DNA from: Actinomycetes bacterium
GTDB lineage: Bacteria; Actinomycetota; Acidimicrobiia; Acidimicrobiales; UBA8190
Reading direction: 5' to 3'
Assembly (NCBI GenBank): GCA_021798135.1
Contig: JAJZYI010000108.1
Location: forward strand, 1-10,229
Length of the DNA stretch: 10,229 nt
The position numbers and the translations under genes were made by a program. Numbering within the stretch: position 1 is the first letter of the stretch; each line of letters starts with the position of its first letter. Shown here piece after piece: positions 1-4,709 of this stretch. Below the pieces are notes generated by a model. The model was not told the DNA's origin and made no database searches. It saw nothing but the letters and a program-made list of their open reading frames with translations.

Positions 1-2646
1 GTCGACGCCGGGCAGCGTCGGCTGGGTGCGCTCACGGGTCGACAGCACGCCCAGCTCCTCGCGCTCCTCGCGGGGCAGGTAGTCGACGGCCAGCCGGCGG
101 AAGATGTAGTCGATCAGGCTGGTGGCGATGCGCAGGTCGGGGTCGTCGGTGATGCCGGCGGGCTCGAAGCGCATGTTGGTGTACTTGCGCACGTAGGTGG
201 CGAGCGGCACGCCGTGCTGCAGGCCCAGGCTGACCGAGATGGAGAAGGCGTCCATGATGCCGGCCAGGGTCGACCCCTGCTTCGACACCTTCATGAACAC
301 CTCGCCGGGCCGCCCGTCCTCGTACTCGCCGACGGTGACGTACCCCTCGCAGTCGGCCACCCGGAAGGCGAAGGTGCTGGAGCGCCGGCGCCGGGGGAGG
401 CGCTCGCGCACGGCGCCGACGACGAGCGGCTCCACCTGCCCGAGGCGGGCGGCGGCCAGGGCGGCCTCGAGCTCGGCGACCTTGTCGCCCAGCTCGCGGA
501 CGTGCGCCTCGGTCGCCGACATCGTCGTCACCCCGGCGGCCTCGCCCTCGCCGGCCGACGCCTTCTTCGTGGTGGCCAGCGGCTGGGCGACCTTGCAGTT
601 GTCGCGGTAGATGGCGATCGCCTTGATCCCCATCCTCCACGCGTCGAGGTGCAGCTGCTCGACGTCCTCGATGGTGGCGTCCTCGGGCATGTTCACGGTC
701 TTGGAGATGGCCCCCGAGATGAACGGCTGGACCGCCGCCATCATCCGGACGTGGCCGAGGTAGTGGATGGTGTTGTCGCCCATGGAGCAGGCGAACACCG
801 GCAGGTGCCCGGCGGCCAGGTGCGGGGCGCCCACGATCGACTTGTGCTCGTCGATGTGGCGGACGATGTCCTCCACCTGCTCGGGGCTGTAGCCGAGGCG
901 GGCCAGCGCCCGCGGGACGGTCTGGTTGACGATCGACATGGTGCCGCCGCCCACCAGCTTCTTCGTCTTGACCAGCCCGAGGTCGGGCTCCACGCCGGTG
1001 GTGTCGCAGTCCATCAGCAGGCCGATGGTCCCCGTCGGGGCGAGCACCGACGCCTGCGCGTTGCGCACCCCGTGGACCTCCCCGAGCTCCACGGCGCTGT
1101 CCCACGCCTGCTGGGCGGCGCCGAGCAGGTCCGGCGGCACCAACTCCTCGTCGATCTCGGCGGCGGCGGCGCGGTGCATGCGCAGGACCTGCACCATGGC
1201 GTCGGCGTCCTCGTGGAAGCCGGCGAACGGCCCCATGCGAGCCGCGGTGCGGGCCGAGGTGGCGTACGCGTGGCCGGTGAGCAGCGCGGTGACCGCCGCC
1301 GCCCAGGCGCGCCCCTCGTCGGAGTCGTAGGCCATGCCCTGCGCCATCAGCAGGGCGCCGAGGTTGGCGTAGCCGATGCCGAGCTGGCGGTAGCGGCGGC
1401 TGTTCTCGGCGATGGGCTCGGTCGGGTAGTCGGCGTTGCCGACCAGGATCTCCTGGGCGGTGAACACGACCTCGACCGCGGCCGTGAACCCGGCGACGTC
1501 GAAGGTGCCGTCCTCGCCCAGGAACTTCAGCAGGTTCATCGAGGCGAGGTTGCAGGCCGAGTTGTCGAGGTGCATGTACTCGCTGCACGGGTTCGAGCCG
1601 TTGATGCGCCCGGCGTTCGGGGCGGTGTGCCACCGGTTGATGGTGGTGTCGAACTGCATGCCGGGGTCCGCGCACTCCCAGGCGGCCTCGGCGATCTGGT
1701 GGAACAGGTCGCGTGCCGCCACCGTGCGGACGGCCTCGCCGGTGGTGCGGGCGACGAGGGGCCACGCGGCGTCGGCCTCCACCGCCTGCATGAACTCGTC
1801 GGTGACCCGCACCGAGTTGTTGGCGTTCTGGTACTGGATCGAGAAGCTGTCGCGCCCGTCGAGGTCCATGTCGAACCCGGCGTCGCGCAGCACGCGGGCC
1901 TTGCGCTCCTCGAGCGCCTTGCACCACACGAAGTCCTCGACGTCGGGGTGGTCGACGTCGAGGATCACCATCTTCGCGGCGCGGCGGGTCTTCCCGCCGC
2001 TCTTGATGGTGCCGGCCGACGCGTCCGCCCCCCGCATGAAGCTCACCGGGCCGGACGCCGTGCCGCCGCCGTGCAGCCGCTCGGTCGACGCCCGGATGCG
2101 CGACAGGTTGACGCCGGCGCCCGAGCCGCCCTTGAAGATCACGCCCTCCTCCCGGTACCAGTTGAGGATGGAGTCCATGGCGTCGTCGACCGACAGGATG
2201 AAGCAGGCCGACGCCTGCTGGGGCACGCCGTGGACCCCGATGTTGAACCAGACCGGCGAGTTGAAGGCGGCGCGCTGGGTCACGACCAGGTACTTGAGCT
2301 CGTCGCGGAAGCACTCGGCCTCGCGCTCGTCCTCGAAGTAGCCGTCGCGCAGCCCCCAGGCCGCGATGGTGTCGACGACCCGGTCGGCGACCTGCTTGAG
2401 CGACCACTCGCGCTCGGGGGTGCCCGGGGTGCCGCGGAAGTACTTCTGCGCCAGGATGTTGGTGGCGTTGACGCTCCACGTCGAGGGGACCTCCACGCCC
2501 AGCTGCTCGAACGCCACCGTGCCGTCGCGGAAGTTGGTGATCCGGGCGTCGCGGCGCTCCCAGGTCACCTGGTCGTAGGGATGGGTGCCCTCCGACGTGA
2601 AGTGGCGGCGGATGCCGATGGCGGTTCGCTGCGGCGCGATGGCCAT
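1..2646 (-). CDS. nrdJ: Class II (adenosylcobalamin-dependent) ribonucleoside-diphosphate reductase, C-terminus cut by window edge
   Basis: Reduces ribonucleotides to deoxyribonucleotides in the cytoplasm, using a thiyl radical generated from adenosylcobalamin (B12); it needs no oxygen. Seen: 882 residues from ATG at 2646, in frame to base 1 without a stop. The active-site loop NPCSEY is at 351-356: C354 is the expected radical cysteine, with N352 and E356 as partners. C365 lies 11 residues later and C148 (ASACFIL) is the likely second redox cysteine; this spacing matches the Thermotoga enzyme (C322/C333). Other family motifs are FKGGSGAGVN (171-180) and LAPTGTIG (535-542). A linker with a short helical stretch (~713-735) and a basic RRRR (752-755) leads to a TSCPD-type domain (~757-855). 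Missing: the C-terminal tail, which in this family normally carries the cysteine pair that re-reduces the active site. GAGGGG at 2655-2660, 8 nt upstream, supports the start. Confidence 0.96.
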   Translation of the reverse strand, partial: MAIAPQRTAIGIRRHFTSEGTHPYDQVTWERRDARITNFRDGTVAFEQLGVEVPSTWSVNATNILAQKYFRGTPGTPEREWSLKQVADRVVDTIAAWGLRDGYFEDEREAECFRDELKYLVVTQRAAFNSPVWFNIGVHGVPQQASACFILSVDDAMDSILNWYREEGVIFKGGSGAGVNLSRIRASTERLHGGGTASGPVSFMRGADASAGTIKSGGKTRRAAKMVILDVDHPDVEDFVWCKALEERKARVLRDAGFDMDLDGRDSFSIQYQNANNSVRVTDEFMQAVEADAAWPLVARTTGEAVRTVAARDLFHQIAEAAWECADPGMQFDTTINRWHTAPNAGRINGSNPCSEYMHLDNSACNLASMNLLKFLGEDGTFDVAGFTAAVEVVFTAQEILVGNADYPTEPIAENSRRYRQLGIGYANLGALLMAQGMAYDSDEGRAWAAAVTALLTGHAYATSARTAARMGPFAGFHEDADAMVQVLRMHRAAAAEIDEELVPPDLLGAAQQAWDSAVELGEVHGVRNAQASVLAPTGTIGLLMDCDTTGVEPDLGLVKTKKLVGGGTMSIVNQTVPRALARLGYSPEQVEDIVRHIDEHKSIVGAPHLAAGHLPVFACSMGDNTIHYLGHVRMMAAVQPFISGAISKTVNMPEDATIEDVEQLHLDAWRMGIKAIAIYRDNCKVAQPLATTKKASAGEGEAAGVTTMSATEAHVRELGDKVAELEAALAAARLGQVEPLVVGAVRERLPRRRRSSTFAFRVADCEGYVTVGEYEDGRPGEVFMKVSKQGSTLAGIMDAFSISVSLGLQHGVPLATYVRKYTNMRFEPAGITDDPDLRIATSLIDYIFRRLAVDYLPREEREELGVLSTRERTQPTLPGVD

Positions 2647-2654
2647 GTGTCGGT

Positions 2655-2660
2655 CCCCTC
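2655..2660 (-). promoter_or_regulatory. Shine-Dalgarno site of nrdJ
   Basis: On the minus strand this reads GAGGGG inside a GAGAGAGGGGAC purine run, 8 nt before the ATG at 2646. It fixes the nrdJ start, since no in-frame start upstream has comparable support. Confidence 0.7.
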
Positions 2661-2672
2661 TCTCGTTCGGTC

Positions 2673-2737
2673 CCGGCCGGCCGGCCGGGTGCTGCAGTTC
2701 CCCGGGCGGCGCCCCGGCTGGCGCCGGACCGCGGTCC
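2673..2737 (-). other. Structured GC-rich segment of the nrdJ leader
   Basis: Part of the predicted nrdJ 5' untranslated region (about 2647-2842). It holds three perfect self-complementary elements: CCGGCC repeats at 2673-2688; a hairpin with CGGCGCC (2707-2713) pairing with GGCGCCG (2720-2726) around a 6-nt loop; and the palindrome GGACCGCGGTCC at 2726-2737. The RNA is therefore probably folded. I looked for the conserved B12 box of cobalamin riboswitches, which would suit a B12-dependent enzyme, and did not find a convincing one. Any regulatory role is inference. Confidence 0.4.
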
Positions 2738-2796
2738 GCCACCCCCCTCCCACGGGCCTGCCGCCGGTGCGCCTGCCACCGGACGTCGCCACGCCG

Positions 2797-2818
2797 CGAC
2801 CACAACATGTTGTGGTCG
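2797..2818. promoter_or_regulatory. Candidate NrdR box 1 (perfect 22-bp palindrome)
   Basis: A perfect inverted repeat centred between 2807 and 2808; its 16-bp core is CCACAACATGTTGTGG at 2800-2815. It fits the published NrdR-box pattern (acaCwAtATaTwGtgt) at the CAC/GTG arms and the central AT, with C/G replacing T/A at the two positions beside the centre. NrdR is the ATP/dATP-sensing repressor of ribonucleotide reductase genes. The site lies about +27 to +42 from the predicted nrdJ start site, 154 bp upstream of the ATG. The NrdR gene is not in this window. Confidence 0.68.
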
Positions 2819-2830
2819 TCGCTGAGCCAC

Positions 2831-2846
2831 CCACGAGATGTGGGGT
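2831..2846. promoter_or_regulatory. Candidate NrdR box 2, 31 bp from box 1
   Basis: The 16-mer CCACGAGATGTGGGGT agrees with the core of box 1 at 11 of 16 positions and keeps CCAC, the central AT and GT. Its centre (2838/2839) is exactly 31 bp from the centre of box 1, about three helical turns; paired NrdR boxes are usually spaced this way. It covers the predicted nrdJ transcription start, a good position for repression. On its own the match would be weak; the spacing carries the call. Confidence 0.55.
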
Positions 2847-2848
2847 CG

Positions 2849-2877
2849 ATTACACCATTGGGATTCCGCCGGGTCAA
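2849..2877 (-). promoter_or_regulatory. nrdJ promoter (-35 TTGACC, 17-bp spacer, -10 TGTAAT)
   Basis: On the minus strand, TTGACC (2877-2872) is followed by a 17-bp spacer and TGTAAT (2854-2849), a close match to the housekeeping sigma consensus. The spacer is AT-rich for this genome. The predicted start is near 2842, giving an untranslated leader of about 195 nt before the nrdJ ATG. NrdR box 2 overlaps the start site. Confidence 0.72.
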
Positions 2878-3175
2878 CACCTTCCGGCCGGCCGCACCCC
2901 AGGTGGGCGGCCGTTCGCGAAGGTTTGCGCTCGTGCCCCTGCGCACGCGGGCCCCGGGGACCACCGTGCGCGGGCGCCGCGGCGGCCGCCACCACCCTGG
3001 GCGGGCGCAGGCCGCCTCGCCCGCCCGCTGCACACCGCCGAAAGGGTCCGGCCCACGCCCGGCGGCCCCGGCGAGCCACGCAGGCGAGCCGCGCAGCTGA
3101 GCCACGCAGGCGAGCGGCGGCGGCGACCAGGGCCGTCGGGCGCTACCGGCAACCCGGCCGGGCCTTGCGCCGACC
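2878..3175. other. Gene-free intergenic stretch between divergent nrdJ and SCP-2 genes
   Basis: No convincing gene. Long open frames cross it on both strands, but they are by-products of high GC: their translations are Arg/Pro/Ala-rich with no recognisable domain, and they overlap real genes antisense. The one repeat I see is a 17-bp direct repeat (GAGCCACGCAGGCGAGC) at 3073-3089 and 3099-3115, offset by 26 bp. Confidence 0.55.
3073..3115. repeat. 17-bp direct repeat, two exact copies
   Basis: GAGCCACGCAGGCGAGC occurs exactly at 3073-3089 and 3099-3115, separated by 9 bp. It lies about 60 bp upstream of the predicted promoter of the SCP-2 gene. It may be an activator site or simply a slippage product; nothing else supports either. 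Confidence 0.6.
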
Positions 3176-3204
3176 TTGCCAGTGGCCAATGGTTCAGTGA
3201 TACT
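3176..3204 (+). promoter_or_regulatory. Promoter of the SCP-2 gene (TTGCCA, 17 bp, GATACT)
   Basis: TTGCCA (3176-3181) and GATACT (3199-3204) are separated by exactly 17 bp, with a spacer unusually AT-rich for the region. The predicted start is near 3211, giving a leader of about 32 nt that contains the ribosome binding site. Confidence 0.6.
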
Positions 3205-3226
3205 TGGCGTGGTCCACCGGGGACCG

Positions 3227-3238
3227 AGGAGGAGGGAG
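3227..3238 (+). promoter_or_regulatory. Strong Shine-Dalgarno site of the SCP-2 gene
   Basis: AGGAGGAGGGAG ends 4 nt before the ATG at 3243. It selects that ATG over the in-frame TTG at 3204, which lies within the predicted -10 element. Confidence 0.75.
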
Positions 3239-3242
3239 AACC

Positions 3243-3668
3243 ATGGTCGACCTGACCACCATCGACTCCCCAGAGCAGCTGGCGACGCTGCTCCAGGGGA
3301 TGGGCGACGACGACATCATCAGCACCGTGGGCCAGCTCGGCACCGACGCGGTGCTCGACAAGGTGTTCGAGGCGATGCCGGGCCGCTTCGACGCCGCCAA
3401 GGCCGGCACGCAGCAGGCCAACATCCAGTGGAACATCAACACCCCCGACGGCGCCAAGGCGTACTCGGTCGCCGTCGCCGGCGGCGGCTGCACGACCAAG
3501 GCAGGCGCCACGGACGGGCCCGACATCAGCCTGACGGTGTCGCTCCCGGTGTTCCTGAAGCTCGTGTCCGGCACCCTCAACGGCACCTCGGCCTTCATGG
3601 CCGGCCAGCTGCAGCTCACCGGCAACGTGATGACGGCCATGGCCATGCAGTCCTGGTTCGGCATGTGA
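3243..3668 (+). CDS. SCP-2 sterol-carrier domain protein, small stand-alone form
   Basis: A 141-residue soluble protein with no signal peptide or membrane helix, probably cytoplasmic. SCP-2 domains enclose a lipid or other hydrophobic ligand in a sheet-and-helix pocket. Seen: an N-terminal helical part (~8-50) ending in FEAMPGRFDAAKAG; strands around IQWNINTPDG (61-70) and AYSVAVAGGGCTTKAG; the segment DISLTVSLPVFLKLVSG (94-110); and the family-typical ending AFMAGQLQLTGNVMTAMAMQ (117-136), equivalent to the conserved 'G-K-L-x-x-x-G-D/N' region. The length is typical of bacterial one-domain members. It has its own promoter and is convergent with the MerR gene, so it is probably monocistronic. 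In actinobacteria such proteins are often linked to lipid or sterol metabolism, but the ligand here is unknown. Confidence 0.85.
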   Translation: MVDLTTIDSPEQLATLLQGMGDDDIISTVGQLGTDAVLDKVFEAMPGRFDAAKAGTQQANIQWNINTPDGAKAYSVAVAGGGCTTKAGATDGPDISLTVSLPVFLKLVSGTLNGTSAFMAGQLQLTGNVMTAMAMQSWFGM

Positions 3669-3676
3669 GGTCCGCT

Positions 3677-3772
3677 GCCGCCGGCGTCGACCGGCGGCGC
3701 ACCGGCCGGCCGGGTGCCCGTCCGGCGACGGCGGACGCGACGTCGCCTCCGACGCCCCCCGGCCGGCCGGGG
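3677..3772. terminator. Hairpin cluster between convergent SCP-2 and MerR genes, likely bidirectional terminator
   Basis: Three perfect inverted repeats lie within about 100 bp: an 8-bp stem, GCCGCCGG (3677-3684) with CCGGCGGC (3691-3698), loop 6; a 7-bp stem, GGCGACG (3724-3730) with CGTCGCC (3741-3747), loop 10; and the 16-bp palindrome CCCCGGCCGGCCGGGG (3757-3772). No T-tract follows any of them, so this would be the GC-hairpin type without U-run, or simply GC-rich filler. Its place between two stop codons (3668 and 3781) favours termination. Confidence 0.5.
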
Positions 3773-3780
3773 ACCGACCG

Positions 3781-4563
3781 CTACGACGGCTCCGCCCCGT
3801 GAGCCGCGCCCCTCGGACCGAGCGCCCTGCCGATGCGGTCGCTCAGCGTGGCCTGGACCTGGCGCTCCATGGCGCGGGCCAGCTCGGCGTCCACGACCTG
3901 GCGGACCAGCGGCCGTAGCCGCTGCACGACGGCGGCCAGCCTGGGCACCTCGGCGGCGGGCGGGGGCTCGCCCAGCGGGTCGAACACGTGCGTGGCCACC
4001 AGCTCCACAAAGCCGGCGGCCACGCGCTCCATGGCGCCGCGCAGCTCGGACGCCTGCGCCAGCGCCACCTCCAGGGGCACGCCGGCGCGCACCAGCTCCG
4101 CGCCGGCCCGCAGGAGCCCGGGGCTGCGCACCAGGAACCCGTCGCCGACCGGCACGAGCAGGTCCAGCCGCTGTGCCTCGGCGGCGACCTCGCGGGTCAG
4201 GTGGGCGCCGAACAGCGCCACCAGCTCCTCGGTCCCCATGACCGCCGACAGCTCGTCGCCCCACGGCGCCCCGATGGCGGCCTCGAGCCCGAGGAGCTGG
4301 GCCAGGTCCTGGCCGCGCTGCCACGCGCCGAGCAGCTCCCCGATGTTGGCGATGGAGTAGCCGCGCTGCAGGAGCGTCCCGATGAGCCGCAGCCGGGCGA
4401 GGTGCGCGGCGGCGTAGTACCCCACCCGGCCCTGGCGACGCGGGGGCGGCAGCAGGCCCCGCTCCTGGTACGCGCGCACGTTGCGCACGGTCGTGCCGGC
4501 CTCGGCGGCCAGCTCGTCGATCCGCATCTCGCCCGGTAGGCGCCCGGCGGCCTCGCTGCTCAC
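3781..4563 (-). CDS. MerR-family transcriptional regulator with long C-terminal domain
   Basis: 260 residues from GTG at 4563. The N-terminal winged helix-turn-helix is clear: MRIDELAAEAGTTVRNVRAYQ (13-33), then ERGLLPPPRRQGRVGYY (34-50) and AHLARLRLIGTLLQRGYSI (53-71), the usual MerR arrangement. The remaining ~185 residues are mostly helical (EELVALFGAHLTREVAAEAQRL; PLEVALAQASELRGAMERV) with no cysteine cluster, so a metal sensor is unlikely; an organic ligand is plausible but unknown. The GTG start is preferred because a -10-like CAAGAT lies 6 nt upstream and no Shine-Dalgarno is seen. ATG at 4527, directly before the HTH, is the alternative. The frame stays open upstream to an ATG at 4659, but that part is only tandem repeat. 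Divergent from glycerol kinase, its most likely target. Confidence 0.85.
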   Translation of the reverse strand: MSSEAAGRLPGEMRIDELAAEAGTTVRNVRAYQERGLLPPPRRQGRVGYYAAAHLARLRLIGTLLQRGYSIANIGELLGAWQRGQDLAQLLGLEAAIGAPWGDELSAVMGTEELVALFGAHLTREVAAEAQRLDLLVPVGDGFLVRSPGLLRAGAELVRAGVPLEVALAQASELRGAMERVAAGFVELVATHVFDPLGEPPPAAEVPRLAAVVQRLRPLVRQVVDAELARAMERQVQATLSDRIGRALGPRGAAHGAEPS

Positions 4564-4569
4564 CCGCCC

Positions 4570-4575
4570 ATCTTG
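4570..4575 (-). promoter_or_regulatory. Possible -10 element of the MerR gene (leaderless)
   Basis: CAAGAT on the minus strand ends 6 nt before the GTG at 4563 and keeps the key A and T of the -10 consensus. No clear -35 is visible 17-18 bp further upstream. The call rests on spacing and on the lack of a Shine-Dalgarno site. Confidence 0.35.
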
Positions 4576-4590
4576 TCCGCTCGGCAGGCG

Positions 4591-4686
4591 GCAGCGCACC
4601 GCCGCACAGGGAAGCCACCGCCGGCGCACCGCCGCACAGGGAAGCCACCGCCGGCGCACCGCCGCACAGGGAAGCCACCGCCGGCG
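4591..4686. repeat. 30-bp tandem repeat, three copies, in the MerR/glpK divergent spacer
   Basis: Units at 4591-4620 (first few bases differ), 4621-4650 and 4651-4680, followed by a 6-bp partial copy. The shared core begins GCACCGCCGCACAGGGAAGC and continues CACCG. The last two complete units are identical. The repeat takes up most of the 146-bp gap between the two divergent start codons and ends about 10 bp from the predicted glpK -10 element. Since 30 bp is a multiple of three, all frames stay open through it and artificially extend both neighbouring reading frames. Confidence 0.92.
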
Positions 4687-4695
4687 GCGCAGGGC

Positions 4696-4701
4696 TATCG
4701 T
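4696..4701 (+). promoter_or_regulatory. Possible -10 element of glpK (leaderless)
   Basis: TATCGT ends 8 nt before the ATG at 4710. There is no purine-rich Shine-Dalgarno between it and the ATG. The expected -35 position falls inside the last 30-bp repeat unit and does not match the consensus, so an activator may be needed. Confidence 0.42.
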
Positions 4702-4709
4702 CCCGGGCC

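Noticed and set aside
2565..2834. Minus-strand frame with a GTG start just after the predicted nrdJ transcription start
   Set aside because: It runs out of frame into nrdJ, has no ribosome site, and its Gly/Arg/Thr-rich translation looks random.
2647..2842. Cobalamin riboswitch in the nrdJ leader
   Set aside because: Expected from biology, but I could not find the conserved B12 box or the other core motifs in the right order, so it is not called as a feature.
32..3255. Very long open frames of about 1000 codons on both strands across 32-3255
   Set aside because: They overlap nrdJ in other frames, are Arg/Gly/Ala/His-rich and have no recognisable motifs; the nrdJ frame carries complete family motifs. 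They are by-products of high GC, where stop codons are rare.
4564..4659. Upstream extension of the MerR protein to the ATG at 4659
   Set aside because: The added residues are just the translated 30-bp repeat (RRRWLPCAAV repeated) and lie before the normal MerR N-terminus.
4591..4686. CRISPR array
   Set aside because: The 30-bp units are directly adjacent with no variable spacers, and there are no cas genes.
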